Assembly: GCA_013200995.1 (NCBI GenBank)
Contig: CP053688.1
Span: 1,674,001 to 1,738,000, forward strand
DNA length: 64,000 nucleotides
From: Arthrobacter citreus
GTDB taxonomy: Bacteria; Bacillota; Bacilli; Bacillales; Bacillaceae_G
Direction: 5' to 3'
Positions 26,149 to 36,950 of this stretch are shown here, piece by piece. The notes under the pieces are model-generated. The model was not told the DNA's origin. It did no database searches and was given only the letters and a program-made list of their open reading frames with translations. Position 1 is the first letter of the stretch. Each line of letters starts with the position of its first letter. A program made the position numbers and the translations under genes.

Positions 26149-26598
26149 TTAAACTCCCAACTTTTCTCTAACTTTTAAAGAGATAATTTTTTCATCTGCT
26201 GATTTAAGTTGTTGACGATATTCATCGTTAATTAATGACTTTGCAATTTTTGCCAAATATTGTAGATGTTCTTTATCGGAATTCGGAGGAATCAGCAACA
26301 CGAATGAGAAGACTGTTGGCTGTCCATCTAGGCTATCCCAAGGAATAGGTGATGTTTTAAAAACTAATAATTTAGGTTCTTTCACTGTATTATCTTTGCA
26401 ATGAGGGATGGCAAATCCATCTTGGAAACCTGTTGTTTGTTGATTTTCCCTTTCTAATAGTCCTCTATAACAATCTTCTTCTGAATAGACATACCCTAAT
26501 TCACTCGCTCTTTTAGCAATTAATCTAAATAATTGATCTTTATTCTCTATTTGTTCTTCAATAATAAAAATATTTTGTTCATTAAAAATGTTAGTCAT
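26149..26598 (-). CDS. PTS fructose/mannosylglycerate-type EIIA component
   Basis: About 149 residues. The phosphoryl-accepting histidine is in FQDGFAIPHCKDN (about residue 65 of the family pattern), with GLLERENQQTTGFQDG before it and VFSFVLLIPPNSDKEHLQYLAKIAK after it: PTS_EIIA_2 fold. It overlaps the end of the IIBC gene by about eight bases, suggesting translational coupling. The ATG 26598 is chosen over TTG 26604 because GAGAG is nine bases from it. It passes phosphate from HPr to the IIB domain of the adjacent gene. Confidence 0.9.
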   Translation of the reverse strand: MTNIFNEQNIFIIEEQIENKDQLFRLIAKRASELGYVYSEEDCYRGLLERENQQTTGFQDGFAIPHCKDNTVKEPKLLVFKTSPIPWDSLDGQPTVFSFVLLIPPNSDKEHLQYLAKIAKSLINDEYRQQLKSADEKIISLKVREKLGV

Positions 26599-28069
26599 TA
26601 ACAATCACTCTCTTTCTTAATATTAGTCTGTATAGTAATGCATTAATAAATGCTGCAAATACGATAATTAATATCCACCACAACCATGATAATTTTGGCC
26701 CTGTAGTGTAACCTATAAAAGCACCTAAAGGTGATCCTATACCACCATAAAAATGAATACCGATCGAAGCAACTAAAGCACCAGAAACTGCCGATGATAA
26801 CGTATTCGCAATGATAAGAGTTGGATGTGCTGCTGCAAATGGAATTGCTCCTTCTGTAACACCTACTAAACTCATTACAAATGCTGAGGACCCTAGTGCT
26901 CGTTCATCTGTTGTAAAATATCGCTTGAATAACCAAGTAGCAATCGCTGCTCCAAGTGGTGCTACTGCAATTGCTGCACCTGTAGCAGCTTGAGGAATTG
27001 CATTCACACCCTCAGGTCCAAATTGTGACATTGTATCTACAAAGATTGCAGAAGATACGAGCATCGCTGTTTTATTTATTGGACCCCCTAAATCTACACC
27101 CATCATTCCACCTAAAATTGCTCCATAAATGATTGGTGCAGCAGCGTAACTAACTGTAATGTCATTAATAAATGTATAAAGAGAATTCATTCCTAACGCA
27201 ATTGGTTGACCAATTAGATAATAAATTACTACGAAGGAAATAAATGTTGAAATTAATGGGATGATTAAAATTGGAACAATTGGTTTTAACACATTTGGCC
27301 AAGCTATCTTTTTTAATAATCGAACGAGATATCCTACTCCAAAACCAACAATGATGGCACCTAAGAAACCTGCACCAGTTTTTGTACCTAAAAAGCCTGC
27401 ATCATTTATCATATAGCCCGCAATAAAAGCTGGAGCTACGGCTGGTTTATCTCCAATTGCTCGGGCAACACCTGCAGCAAAAATTGGAATCATTAATGTA
27501 AAACCAATCTTCCCTAAATCAAACAATTTTGAGAAAAACTCACCTTTTCCATCTTTTGAAAAACCCCAAACGACTAAATCATGATTACTTGGATCTGGAT
27601 GGAAAGCAAAAGCATTTGCAATTGCTAACAGTAAACCAGCTGCAATTGTAACTGGTATCATATCTGTTAGTCCTGACATTAAAAAGCGAACTAAATTATT
27701 TGAAGATGTTCCAATTTCCATTTTCCCACCAATTTTCGAACCTTTACCGCTGTACATTACAGCATTTTCTAAAGAGTTCAATATTAAGCCATTTGGATCT
27801 TTTAAAGCTTGATTCGTATCAACTTCTACTATTTTTTTTCCTGCAAAACGACTTTTATCAATATTTATATCTGCTGCAATGATTACTACATCTGCCTGTT
27901 CAATTTCTTCTCTTGTCAATTCATTTTCTGTCCCAATTGTACCTTGAGTTTCTACTTTTGCTTTAATCCCTAAATCTTTTGCTGCTTTTTCTAACGCACC
28001 TTGTGCCATATAAGTATGAGCGATCCCTGCCGCACAACCAGTAACAGCTACAAAACTCTTAATTGCCAT
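26591..28069 (-). CDS. PTS fructose-family EIIBC transporter (MngA/FruA type)
   Basis: 492 residues from the ATG at 28069, which has AGGAGG seven bases upstream; the frame is open 34 codons further, but that extension has no family similarity. The IIB domain (1-100) has the phosphocysteine in VTGCAAGIAHTYMA. The IIC domain (about 130-490) has roughly ten membrane segments and the signature GGPINKTA. It imports and phosphorylates a fructose- or mannoside-type sugar. The IIA is a separate gene here, unlike fused E. coli MngA. A cre-like site lies about 140 bases upstream. Confidence 0.9.
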   Translation of the reverse strand: MAIKSFVAVTGCAAGIAHTYMAQGALEKAAKDLGIKAKVETQGTIGTENELTREEIEQADVVIIAADINIDKSRFAGKKIVEVDTNQALKDPNGLILNSLENAVMYSGKGSKIGGKMEIGTSSNNLVRFLMSGLTDMIPVTIAAGLLLAIANAFAFHPDPSNHDLVVWGFSKDGKGEFFSKLFDLGKIGFTLMIPIFAAGVARAIGDKPAVAPAFIAGYMINDAGFLGTKTGAGFLGAIIVGFGVGYLVRLLKKIAWPNVLKPIVPILIIPLISTFISFVVIYYLIGQPIALGMNSLYTFINDITVSYAAAPIIYGAILGGMMGVDLGGPINKTAMLVSSAIFVDTMSQFGPEGVNAIPQAATGAAIAVAPLGAAIATWLFKRYFTTDERALGSSAFVMSLVGVTEGAIPFAAAHPTLIIANTLSSAVSGALVASIGIHFYGGIGSPLGAFIGYTTGPKLSWLWWILIIVFAAFINALLYRLILRKRVIVND

Positions 28070-28205
28070 CTTAATCCTCCTCTTTTGAAATTGCCTATTT
28101 ATTTTTTTTACTCTAAAATAAATTTCAAAAATAAAATTAGAGACTTCCGTTTCAGATTGCTTGGACATCATATTAAATGAGTACGAATGGAACTTTATAA
28201 GTTTT

Positions 28206-28221
28206 TAGAAAACGCTTTCTA
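28206..28221. promoter_or_regulatory. cre-like site before the PTS operon
   Basis: On the minus strand TAGAAAGCGTTTTCTA fits the CcpA cre consensus with one mismatch and is nearly palindromic. It sits between the RpiR-type regulator gene and the IIBC start. Confidence 0.6.
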
Positions 28222-28266
28222 CAGTTAGGATTATACACTGATGAAAACAAATTTTCTATAATATTC

Positions 28267-28295
28267 AAAAAAATGAGAATTTGTTCTCATTTTAG
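28267..28295 (-). terminator. Terminator of the RpiR-type regulator gene
   Basis: Stem AAAATGAGAA / TTCTCATTTT with a four-base loop and TTTTTTTGAAT on the minus strand. A second, weaker hairpin (AAAGGTAACTA / TAGTTCCCTTT) overlaps the stop codon at 28306-28343. Confidence 0.7.
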
Positions 28296-28331
28296 TGATA
28301 AAAAAAGGGAACTACTAAATTCTTAACATAG

Positions 28332-29123
28332 TTACCTTTTAAAATATTGACTAGCATTTTTGATTAGTTCCAGTTTTTCCTCATAATCAATATTAAGTAT
28401 CTCTAAGTAGATTTTTTCCAATAAGTAAATTAGCGCATATCGAGCTTTTGTAGGTACCTCTTTAAATAACAAAGGATTTTCCTCTACACAACCTATACTT
28501 AGTTCGATTGTCGCATACTTAGCTAAAGAACTATTAATTCCATTCGTTACTAATATTTGTTTACATTTCTTTTTCTTAAGCTCTCGTTCTATTTGTAAAA
28601 TTTCTTCAGATTCTCCACTATTTGAAACAATTAAAGCAACATCATCTTCTTGCATTAAAGAAGCCATTCGACATTGATCTGCAAACGTTTCAAAAAAGAT
28701 CATTTTAGAGGGTTCAATTTTGCGCATTCTAAAATAGAAATCTTTTGCTGGAATTTGTGACATTTGGAAAGCAATGATAAATATTTTCGGAGCCTTATTT
28801 AGTAAATTGACAGCCTCAGTAAAAGCTGGTTGTTTAGCTATTGTTTCCGCTTTCAAAATAGATTGAAAAATATCGTTATCAATTATTTGTAGATTTTGCT
28901 CATCGTTAACATAATTATATTTCAGTTCATTAAAACCCTTATATCCCAATTTTTTTGAAAAAGAAATTACTGAACTCGGAACACTAAACGTCTTTTCTGC
29001 TAAATCTCTTGCTGACAAGTTAGCTAATTGTTCGTGATGATCTAAAAGATAATTAGCAATACACTTATGCGATGGAGATAACCGCTTAAAGTTTTCATTA
29101 ATTCTTTTAATGACTGTATTCAT
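28332..29123 (-). CDS. MurR/RpiR family regulator of the mannoside PTS operon
   Basis: About 263 residues. The N-terminal HTH_6 domain has LSPSHKCIANYLLDHHEQL and SVPSSVISFSKKLGYKGFNELKY. The C-terminal SIS sugar-phosphate domain has KIFIIAFQMSQIPAKDFYF and ALIVSNSGESEEILQIE. SIS domains sense phosphosugars, which fits control of a PTS whose product is a phosphorylated mannoside. The ATG 29123 has GAGGGG. It lies upstream of the PTS operon on the same strand, separated by a terminator. The 29127-29373 gap shows no other clear feature. Confidence 0.88.
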   Translation of the reverse strand: MNTVIKRINENFKRLSPSHKCIANYLLDHHEQLANLSARDLAEKTFSVPSSVISFSKKLGYKGFNELKYNYVNDEQNLQIIDNDIFQSILKAETIAKQPAFTEAVNLLNKAPKIFIIAFQMSQIPAKDFYFRMRKIEPSKMIFFETFADQCRMASLMQEDDVALIVSNSGESEEILQIERELKKKKCKQILVTNGINSSLAKYATIELSIGCVEENPLLFKEVPTKARYALIYLLEKIYLEILNIDYEEKLELIKNASQYFKR

Positions 29124-29373
29124 CAATTCCCCTCATTTCTTACATGTAATAATTACCTTATTTGTGGCTTGTTCTAGGAGACCTTATACTAATTGAATTG
29201 AACCTCTATTCCTAGTATATTCGAATTAAATTAATCGAAAAGAGGGAAAGTAGCCAAATTAAATTTATTAATCTAGTAAATATGTCCTTATAATTGACAT
29301 GAATTTAAGCGAATCATGCTCAATTGCAATGTATCTAAATATAGTTTTATTCATTAACAGATAACTTATTTTT

Positions 29374-30162
29374 TTACTTTTCAGGCCAAATCTTCACATT
29401 AGGATCGAGCAACCATTTATGCTCCTCTTCTATTATTCTATCTGTCCATGGATGATACTTAAGATGGCGTATCATCCAACAAAAATACATCGCGTATCCT
29501 GGTGCAGTCGTTTGCGGATGGTCCAGTTTACCTGGAATTGTAATATAACTATTATGTTCAACACGATAAGCCTCAGTGCCTACCATCGCACATCCAAATC
29601 CTTGTGGTTTATTAAAGCGGTAATAATATACTTCAGGTTGATCATGATGATGAGGAGGAAAGCTTGACCAACGACCAGGATAAGAAATAACTTCACCAAT
29701 TACAAGATTAGAATAAGGAGCATTTTGATAATCAAAAATAGTGCGAATCACTCGTTCAGCTGTACCATTCCAAACTCCTACACCAGCATTATCGCTCAAA
29801 CAATCTTCAGGAGCATATAACTTTGCTTCAAATGTATTATCATTGTTAGTTTTTTGAATAAGTACTTCACTTTTTTCAATTGCGATGACTTTCACTTCAA
29901 CATCTCTAGGGATATGGAGGCACCATGGATTTTCTTCAAAAACATTTTCACGTTTAATTACCTGTTTAAATCCGTTCCATTCTAGTCGAATTGTTCCTTC
30001 TAAAAGAAGTATGGCAGTTTCTTTCCTTTCATCCAATAGGTTTTCTTCGTCGCCTTCAACTAAAACATAAATACCTATATCTTGTAGCATGTCTGGATGT
30101 TTTTCTTCCATGTCAGTAATCTTTATATATCCTTGATTTGTCTCTTTAAGTTTTTCATACAT
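29374..30162 (-). CDS. iolB: 5-deoxy-glucuronate isomerase
   Basis: 262 residues, bicupin enzyme of myo-inositol catabolism converting 5-deoxy-glucuronate to 5-dehydro-2-deoxygluconate. The metal site is SSFPPHHHDQPEVYYYRF, followed by GFGCAMVGTEAY and TIPGKLDHPQTTAPGYAMYFCWMIRHL. A strong AAGGAGG precedes the ATG. It is the last visible gene of the iol operon. IolJ aldolase, which would follow metabolically, is not present. No clear terminator was seen after it. Confidence 0.93.
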   Translation of the reverse strand: MYEKLKETNQGYIKITDMEEKHPDMLQDIGIYVLVEGDEENLLDERKETAILLLEGTIRLEWNGFKQVIKRENVFEENPWCLHIPRDVEVKVIAIEKSEVLIQKTNNDNTFEAKLYAPEDCLSDNAGVGVWNGTAERVIRTIFDYQNAPYSNLVIGEVISYPGRWSSFPPHHHDQPEVYYYRFNKPQGFGCAMVGTEAYRVEHNSYITIPGKLDHPQTTAPGYAMYFCWMIRHLKYHPWTDRIIEEEHKWLLDPNVKIWPEK

Positions 30163-30233
30163 ATATTACTTCCTCCTTCTCTTTATCGAGTTAGAATTGC
30201 TCGCTTCACTACGTTCAGCAGTTTAACAAAGTA

Positions 30234-31124
30234 TTATAATCCGCTTTGTTCACGAATATAATTACGAGCTATTTTGGCAAATTCTAATGGATTCGCAATC
30301 GCTGGGTCTTGTTCAGCTTCAACAACAAGCCATCCTTTGTATCCAGAATTTTTTAATATGTCGAAAATAGGACTGAAATCAATGATGCCATCTCCAGGAA
30401 CTGTAAAAACACCACTTTTAACTGATTGAAGAAAACTCAGTTTGTCTTCACGGACTTTGTTTACAACTTCTAATCGTACATCTTTAAGATGAACATGGTG
30501 AATTCGATCTATATGATTTTTAAGAACAGCCAAATAGTTTTCTCCTGAGAAAGCAAGGTGACCAGTATCGTATAACAAAGATACTTTTTCAGGGTTAGTG
30601 ATCGCCATTAGTCGGTCAATTTCTTCAGAAGTTTGAATTCCAGTCCCCATATGATGGTGAAAAACTAGTTTCATCCCTTTTTCTGCGGCAAGATCCCCTA
30701 AAAGATGCAACCCTTCTACTAAAAGACTCCACTCTTTATTTGTAAATACAGGCTTTTGATCAAACAAAGAGGTCTCAATTTGTCCTTGAATGCCATTACC
30801 TTGTTCAGATACAACAATGACTTTTGCTCCCATTTCATATAAAAAATCTCTATGTTTTATAAATTCTCTTGTTGTTTCTTCATAAGGTTTAGATGTTAAA
30901 TAAGCACTAAACCATGCACTAGCAATCTCAAGGTCTCGTAATCTTAGAGCTTTTTTTAAAACTTCCGGATCACGCGGGAATTTATTACCTATCTCGCTTC
31001 CAGAAAAACCTGCAAGCGCCATTTCGCTAATACATTGTTCGAATGTAATTTCACCGCCTAGTTCTGGCATGTCATCATTTGTCCATCCAATTGGTGCAAT
31101 AGCTAACTTTACATCTTGAAACAT
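30234..31124 (-). CDS. iolE: Myo-inosose-2 dehydratase
   Basis: About 296 residues, TIM-barrel dehydratase acting on 2-keto-myo-inositol. Family motifs: [15 protein letters not shown] at the N-terminus, [45 protein letters not shown] and [12 protein letters not shown]. The frame is open from 31139, but ATG 31124 has GGAGG eight bases upstream and agrees with the family start. It lies 18 bases downstream of iolD and is co-transcribed. Confidence 0.93.
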   Translation of the reverse strand: MFQDVKLAIAPIGWTNDDMPELGGEITFEQCISEMALAGFSGSEIGNKFPRDPEVLKKALRLRDLEIASAWFSAYLTSKPYEETTREFIKHRDFLYEMGAKVIVVSEQGNGIQGQIETSLFDQKPVFTNKEWSLLVEGLHLLGDLAAEKGMKLVFHHHMGTGIQTSEEIDRLMAITNPEKVSLLYDTGHLAFSGENYLAVLKNHIDRIHHVHLKDVRLEVVNKVREDKLSFLQSVKSGVFTVPGDGIIDFSPIFDILKNSGYKGWLVVEAEQDPAIANPLEFAKIARNYIREQSGL

Positions 31125-31142
31125 CCTCACGACCTCCATTTT

Positions 31143-33062
31143 TTAATAAGCACGCGCTTTTATAAGATTAGATTCTTTTCCTTGAAACGCTGAATGAATG
31201 CTTTCCTTTGCAGAAATCTCTGCCACACCGACATGCCACCATGAATCGTATCCACTTGTCATCGTTTTAGGAAGTACTTTAATATCAATTAATGTAGAAC
31301 ATTTTTGTTTTTTAGAATCTACGATTGCTTCTTTTAACTCTTCTAACGTCCGTACATCATACGTTTTGACTCCATAACCTTCTGCTACTTTTGAATAATC
31401 GATTGCCATGATTTCTCCATCTAGCATACCTGTTTTTGGATTACGTTTTCGGAATTCAGTACCAAAGCTCCCCATCCCATTATCCATCTGTAAATTATTA
31501 ATACACCCAAAACCAGCGTTATCAAATAAGACAACATTAATTTTTTTACCTTCTTGTATACTTGTTACAAGCTCAGTATGTAACATTAAAAAGCTGCCAT
31601 CTCCTGTCATTGCATACACTTCTTTTTCAGGTTCTGCAAGCTTTGCTCCTAGTGCTCCAGCAATTTCATACCCCATACAGGAATATCCGTATTCCATATG
31701 ATAAGTATTTCGAGCTTTTGTATACCACATACGTTGAAGGTCGCCTGGTAAACTACCAGCAGCACCTATTATTATGGCATTTTGATCAATTAAATCATTA
31801 ATTTGGCCAATAACACTCGTCTGTGTTAATTGAGATTTTAAAACTTCCTTATACTCAGGTAATTTTTCATCAAAATGACCTTCAATTTCTGGCTTATAGT
31901 CAATACCATATGAAACTTTCTTAAGACGATCTAACTCAGCATCCCATTCATCTTTAGCCTCTTCAATTTCATTTCCATATGAAGAACAATAATCGTTTAG
32001 ATCTTTTTCAATTGCCTCAAGACCTGTTTTTGCATCGGACACAACTTGTAATGCGTCCAATTTTGCAGCATGGAATTCTGAAATGTTAATCGTTAAAACA
32101 TCTGCATCAGCAAATAATTGTTTTGAAGCTGTTGTAAAATCAGTTAACCGTGTACCAACAGCAATAATTAAATCACAAGTCTTGGCAATTTTATTTGCAG
32201 CCAAATTACCTGTAACACCTAGTCCACCTAGATTTAGTCTATGATAACTCTCAATACCACTTTTTCCTGCTTGCGTTTCAGCAATTGGGATATTATATTT
32301 TTTCGCAAATAAAAGGAGTGTTTCAGCTGCCTCTGAATAGCGTACGCCTCCACCTAAAATTAATAATGGCTTCTTCTTTAAACGAATAAGATTTATTGCA
32401 TCTCGAACACTTTCAGGAGAAGGGATTCGACGCTCAATACGATGAACTCGTTTATGAAAGAAATTTTCTGGAAAATCCCATGCCTCTGCTTGAACATCCT
32501 GTGGTAGTGCAATGGTCACAGCACCTGTGTCCGCTGGATTTGTTAAGACTCGCATTGCGTTTAGTAACGCTGACATCAATTGTTCTGGTCGACTAACTCG
32601 GTCCCAATACTTACTTACCGCACGAAAAGCATCATTAGTAGAAATTGATAAATCATGAGTTTGTTCAATTTGTTGAAGAACTGGATCAGGTTGGCGTGTT
32701 GCAAACACATCTCCAGGCAATAAAAGGACAGGAATATTATTAGCTGTTGCCGTAGCTGCAGATGTGATCATATTTGCAGAACCTGGACCAACCGAAGAAG
32801 TACATGCCATAATCTGTTTTCGATGCTTTTGCTTTGCAAATGCAATTGCTGCATTTGCCATTCCCTGCTCATTACGCCCCTGATATACATCCAAATCACC
32901 AGGATCTTCTTCCAATGCTTGGCCTATTCCTAGAACATTCCCATGACCAAAAATTGTAAATATCCCTTTAACAAAACGATGCTCCTTGCCATCAAACTCT
33001 ACGTACTGTGAATTCAAAAATTTAACAAGTGCTTGTGATGTCGTTAATCGAATCGTGCCCAT
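31143..33062 (-). CDS. iolD: 3D-(3,5/4)-trihydroxycyclohexane-1,2-dione hydrolase
   Basis: 639 residues, thiamine-diphosphate enzyme that opens the inositol ring. N-terminal domain: [34 protein letters not shown]. Central domain: [23 protein letters not shown]-terminal TPP-binding motif: [16 protein letters not shown] with [13 protein letters not shown]. Length and motifs are those of IolD. RBS GAGGGG. An imperfect hairpin (33117-33152, arms AGAAGTGG and CCACTTTTCT) lies in the 100-base gap after mmsA and may adjust expression within the operon. Confidence 0.94.
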   Translation of the reverse strand: MGTIRLTTSQALVKFLNSQYVEFDGKEHRFVKGIFTIFGHGNVLGIGQALEEDPGDLDVYQGRNEQGMANAAIAFAKQKHRKQIMACTSSVGPGSANMITSAATATANNIPVLLLPGDVFATRQPDPVLQQIEQTHDLSISTNDAFRAVSKYWDRVSRPEQLMSALLNAMRVLTNPADTGAVTIALPQDVQAEAWDFPENFFHKRVHRIERRIPSPESVRDAINLIRLKKKPLLILGGGVRYSEAAETLLLFAKKYNIPIAETQAGKSGIESYHRLNLGGLGVTGNLAANKIAKTCDLIIAVGTRLTDFTTASKQLFADADVLTINISEFHAAKLDALQVVSDAKTGLEAIEKDLNDYCSSYGNEIEEAKDEWDAELDRLKKVSYGIDYKPEIEGHFDEKLPEYKEVLKSQLTQTSVIGQINDLIDQNAIIIGAAGSLPGDLQRMWYTKARNTYHMEYGYSCMGYEIAGALGAKLAEPEKEVYAMTGDGSFLMLHTELVTSIQEGKKINVVLFDNAGFGCINNLQMDNGMGSFGTEFRKRNPKTGMLDGEIMAIDYSKVAEGYGVKTYDVRTLEELKEAIVDSKKQKCSTLIDIKVLPKTMTSGYDSWWHVGVAEISAKESIHSAFQGKESNLIKARAY

Positions 33063-33164
33063 AATCTAATCCCCTCTCACTCATAAATTTCATCTTGATA
33101 AATAATCAAACAGAAAAGTGGCACGAACTGTACTCCTCCTACCACTTCTCTTGCATGTACTAGA

Positions 33165-34628
33165 TTACTTTAGATAACGAGCCGTTAACATTTTCTTTCT
33201 TGTATAAAATTCAACTCCATCCATTCCATTTGCATGCAGATCACCGTAAAAGGAATCTTTGTATCCAGAGAATGGGAAGAATGCCATAGGTGCAGGTACA
33301 CCCACATTTACCCCCAACATACCCGCATCAATTGTTTCACGGAACTGTCTAACTGCAAAGGCACTATCTGTATATAAGCAAGCTCCATTGGCAAATAAAG
33401 AAGCATTTGCAATATTTATTCCTTCAGCAAGATCTTTTACACGTACAATCGAAAGTACAGGTGCAAAAATTTCCTCCTGCCAAATTTTCATTTTTTTGTT
33501 TACATGATCAAATATGGTTGGGCCAATAAAATAACCATTACCTTCTGCTGCTGAGTCTTCACGGCCATCCCTTACAATAGTAGCTCCTTGTTCGATGCCT
33601 GATTCAATATAGTCAAGCGTTCGCTTTTTATGAGTATCACGAATAACTGGTCCTAAGAAGACATTTTCATCAAGCCCATTACCAATAACAATTTCATCTG
33701 AAGCTTTTTTAAGCTTTGCTATCAATTCATCAGCAATTGATTCCTCAACAGTCACTACAGCTGCTGCCATGCAACGTTCGCCTGCTGAACCAAATGCGGC
33801 ACTAGTTATTTCCTTCACAGCTACATCCAGATTTGCGTCTTTTAAAACGATTGAATGATTTTTCGCTCCTGAAAGTGCTTGAACACGCTTTAAATTTGCT
33901 GCGCCGGTTTTATAAACATATTCTGCTACTGGCTGTGATCCTACAAAGGAAATCGCCTTAACAAGATCATGTTCTAGTAGTCCATTTACGACATCGTGAG
34001 CACCATTCACAATGTTTAATACACCTTTTGGTAAGCCAGCTTCTTCAAATAATTCTGCTAATCTTGCTGCAAGTAATGGTGTACGTTCAGATGGCTTTAG
34101 CACAAATGAATTTCCACAAGCAATGGCTAGTGGGAACATCCAACAAGGGACCATCATTGGGAAATTAAAAGGTGTAATTCCTCCAACAACACCAATTGGG
34201 TATCGATACATTCCAGACTCTATGTTCGTTGCTATATCCGGTAATTGTTTTCCCATCATCAGTGTAGGTGCACCAGCTGCAAATTCAACACATTCGATTC
34301 CGCGTTGAACCTCACCATAAGCCTCACTATAACTTTTTCCATTTTCTACTGTCACCAGCTTTGCTAGTTCATCCCAGTTTTCTACTAATAGCTGTTGGTA
34401 CTTAAAAAGGATTCGTGCACGTTTAGGCACAGATACCTGTGACCAAGACTGAAAAGCATCATGTGCTGCTTGAACGGCTTTATCTACGTCTTCCCTTGTT
34501 GATAAAGGTACAATAGCAAGTTCTTCTCCGGTTGCTGGATTAATTACAACTTCAGTTTGAGATGAAGTTGATTCAACCCACTCACCACCTATGTAGTTTT
34601 TTAATCTTTTTACAGTCGTTACATTCAT
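33165..34628 (-). CDS. mmsA: Methylmalonate-semialdehyde / malonate-semialdehyde dehydrogenase (CoA-acylating)
   Basis: About 487 residues (also called iolA). It converts malonic semialdehyde from inositol to acetyl-CoA. Motifs: [35 protein letters not shown], the catalytic cysteine in [12 protein letters not shown], and the end [20 protein letters not shown] 34634 or ATG 34628 may start translation; the ATG gives the better fit. It sits between iolC and iolD in the operon. Confidence 0.94.
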   Translation of the reverse strand: MNVTTVKRLKNYIGGEWVESTSSQTEVVINPATGEELAIVPLSTREDVDKAVQAAHDAFQSWSQVSVPKRARILFKYQQLLVENWDELAKLVTVENGKSYSEAYGEVQRGIECVEFAAGAPTLMMGKQLPDIATNIESGMYRYPIGVVGGITPFNFPMMVPCWMFPLAIACGNSFVLKPSERTPLLAARLAELFEEAGLPKGVLNIVNGAHDVVNGLLEHDLVKAISFVGSQPVAEYVYKTGAANLKRVQALSGAKNHSIVLKDANLDVAVKEITSAAFGSAGERCMAAAVVTVEESIADELIAKLKKASDEIVIGNGLDENVFLGPVIRDTHKKRTLDYIESGIEQGATIVRDGREDSAAEGNGYFIGPTIFDHVNKKMKIWQEEIFAPVLSIVRVKDLAEGINIANASLFANGACLYTDSAFAVRQFRETIDAGMLGVNVGVPAPMAFFPFSGYKDSFYGDLHANGMDGVEFYTRKKMLTARYLK

Positions 34629-34670
34629 TTGCACTTCTTCCTCTCTTTAATTGGTTAGAAATCTATAAAA

Positions 34671-35672
34671 CTATGCTAATTCATAATCAGTTGTTTCCAT
34701 ATGACTTAAAAGTTCGTCAATCGTTGGCATCGCGTCAGAACAACTATGTCTCGAAATAACAATCGATGCAGAAGCACTTCCCATCTTCATAGCCTCGGAT
34801 ACATCTTTATCCGACATTAGACCATAGATAAATGCAGAAGCATAGGAATCACCTGCTCCAAAAGTTTTTAATACATTCGTTCGAAAGATACCGCTTTTAT
34901 GTGAGGCTCCATCCTTTGTATATGAAATTGACCCTGCCCCTCCATGTTTTATGACAACAATTTTTGCACGATAGGAGAACCAGCGCGATGCAGTATATTG
35001 ATCATTTGATTCTTTAACATTTAACAATTTTTCCATCATGTCAAATTCTTCTCGTGTTCCGATAATGCAATCACATTTTTCTGCAACCAAATTGTAATAA
35101 ACAGCTGTTTCTTTTTCATTTGTCCAACTGTATGGGCGATAATCTAAATCAAAAAACACTGTGACTCCGTGCTTCAAAGCATATTCAATTGCAACAAAAA
35201 CAGCTTCTCTAGATGGGCTCTTTGCAAGTGCAGTTCCTGATATCAATAGTGCCTTTGACTGTTTAATATACATTTCATCTACTTCAGATGGATGAAGCTT
35301 TAAATCAGCAACATTATCACGATACATCAAAATACTACAATCACTTGGGCTCTTGATTTCTGTAAAAGCGAGTCCTGTAACTGCCCCTGTATTGTCAACC
35401 TTTACCCCTGAAGTATCAATGGCATTCTTATTTAAATAATCTAAAATAAAACGGCCCATTTGGTCATCAGATACCTTTCCAATAAACCCTGTTTTCTGAC
35501 CGAGCCTAGTAAAACCAATCGCTATGTTTGCAGGAGATCCACCTACATACTTTGTAAATGTTACCGTTTCCTCCATCGGACGATTCGTTTCATTCGCATT
35601 CAAATCAATACATAATCTACCTATAGCAATCAGATCCATTGGTCGATCTTGTTTAAACTGAAGTGGGTTCAA
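34671..35672 (-). CDS. iolC: 5-dehydro-2-deoxygluconokinase
   Basis: 333-residue PfkB-family kinase. Signatures: VGGSPANIAIGFTRLGQKTG (PfkB signature 1) and TFGAGDSYASAFIYG (signature 2, catalytic Asp). The start is TTG behind GGAAGGAAG. It phosphorylates 5-dehydro-2-deoxygluconate before aldolase cleavage. The iolG gene lies 150 bases upstream on the same strand; no terminator was seen in the gap. Confidence 0.93.
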   Translation of the reverse strand: MNPLQFKQDRPMDLIAIGRLCIDLNANETNRPMEETVTFTKYVGGSPANIAIGFTRLGQKTGFIGKVSDDQMGRFILDYLNKNAIDTSGVKVDNTGAVTGLAFTEIKSPSDCSILMYRDNVADLKLHPSEVDEMYIKQSKALLISGTALAKSPSREAVFVAIEYALKHGVTVFFDLDYRPYSWTNEKETAVYYNLVAEKCDCIIGTREEFDMMEKLLNVKESNDQYTASRWFSYRAKIVVIKHGGAGSISYTKDGASHKSGIFRTNVLKTFGAGDSYASAFIYGLMSDKDVSEAMKMGSASASIVISRHSCSDAMPTIDELLSHMETTDYELA

Positions 35673-35824
35673 TTTTCTTCCTTCCTTCCCTAAATTACTT
35701 TTTACATCTGTGAAGAATCCTTCTACTGATAGACAATATTACCTATTGGTGGAGGTCTAATCGCTTTTATTACTTTTTAATTCTTTTAATCTACTAATTC
35801 GGCAGCTTTATTTATCTATTAAAA

Positions 35825-36850
35825 TCAATAGTTTACTGAGAATTGACCAACTTGTTGTACTTTAACTGGCATACCAGTTTCAAGTGATTTTTTTGCTGCA
35901 TTTGCAATCAATTCCGCCTGTAACGCATCAAAACCATTGCAAGTTACCGTCTCATTCTCAATGATAGCTTTCGTAAACTCTTTTACCTCTTCTATATAAG
36001 CTTGTGTATAACGTTCCAAGAAAAAAAATAGTGGCTTCTCTTTTGCTACATGTTCGCAAGTTGATAATTCAACTGTCGTCGCTCGATTATTATCAACATG
36101 TACATTTCCTTTATCACCAAATATTTCTAGACGCTGGTCGTATCCGTAAACTGCACGGCGACTATTCTCAATTACTCCGAGTGCGCCGTTTGCAAACTTC
36201 AAAGAAATGATGGCTGTATCAATATCACCTGCATCACCAATAGCAGAATCCACTAGCACCGATCCATTTGCATAAACTTCAACAACTTCACTGTTCATGA
36301 TATAGCGAGCCATATCAAAATCATGAATCGTCATGTCCATAAAAATCCCACCTGAAGACTTAATGTAATCGATACTCGGGGACTCTGGGTCTCGAGAAGT
36401 AATTCGTAAAATATGAGGCGAGCCGATTTTCTCATCCTGTACTAACTGGCGAACTTTACGAAAATTCGGATCAAAACGGCGATTAAAACCTACTTGCAGT
36501 TTGACACCAGCTTTTTCAACTACTTTTAGTGCTTCTACTGTTTCTTCTAGTGAAAAACTAATTGGTTTTTCACAGAAAATATGTTTCCCTGCTTTTGCTG
36601 CTTCCTTTATAAGATTTGTATGTGTATTTGTAGGCGAACAAATAAATACGGTATTAATCTCAGGATCATTTAAAATATCAAAATAATTAGTCGTCAAAAC
36701 TTCAATTTGGTTCATTTTCGCCCAAGACTTAAGATGTTCAATCGAAACATCTGATACGCTCTTTAGTTTAATGTTAGGAATTGCTTTCAAATTTTCTGCA
36801 TGAATTTTTCCAATCCGCCCTGCTCCAATTATCCCTACAGTTAGTGACAT
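35825..36850 (-). CDS. iolG: Inositol 2-dehydrogenase
   Basis: 341 residues, Gfo/Idh/MocA fold. NAD site VGIIGAGRIGKIHAENL, the EKPISFS lysine motif, and the catalytic Asp/His pair in GGIFMDMTIHDFDMARYI. It oxidises myo-inositol to 2-keto-myo-inositol as the first step of the pathway. RBS GGGAGG. First enzyme gene of the operon, immediately after a perfect 18-bp palindromic operator and the LacI-type regulator gene. Confidence 0.93.
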   Translation of the reverse strand: MSLTVGIIGAGRIGKIHAENLKAIPNIKLKSVSDVSIEHLKSWAKMNQIEVLTTNYFDILNDPEINTVFICSPTNTHTNLIKEAAKAGKHIFCEKPISFSLEETVEALKVVEKAGVKLQVGFNRRFDPNFRKVRQLVQDEKIGSPHILRITSRDPESPSIDYIKSSGGIFMDMTIHDFDMARYIMNSEVVEVYANGSVLVDSAIGDAGDIDTAIISLKFANGALGVIENSRRAVYGYDQRLEIFGDKGNVHVDNNRATTVELSTCEHVAKEKPLFFFLERYTQAYIEEVKEFTKAIIENETVTCNGFDALQAELIANAAKKSLETGMPVKVQQVGQFSVNY

Positions 36851-36881
36851 TACTTAATCCTCCCTTTTATCTTTCTAAATT

Positions 36882-36899
36882 TGGTTAAGCGCTTAACCA
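36882..36899. promoter_or_regulatory. Perfect palindromic operator before iolG
   Basis: TGGTTAAGCGCTTAACCA, an 18-bp perfect palindrome with the central CG typical of LacI-family sites, 32 bases before the iolG start. The regulator at 36951-37955 is the obvious candidate to bind it. Confidence 0.85.
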
Positions 36900-36950
36900 T
36901 TAATCTAAAAGCGACCTATCTAACTATAGGCCAGTCTGACTAAAACAAAT

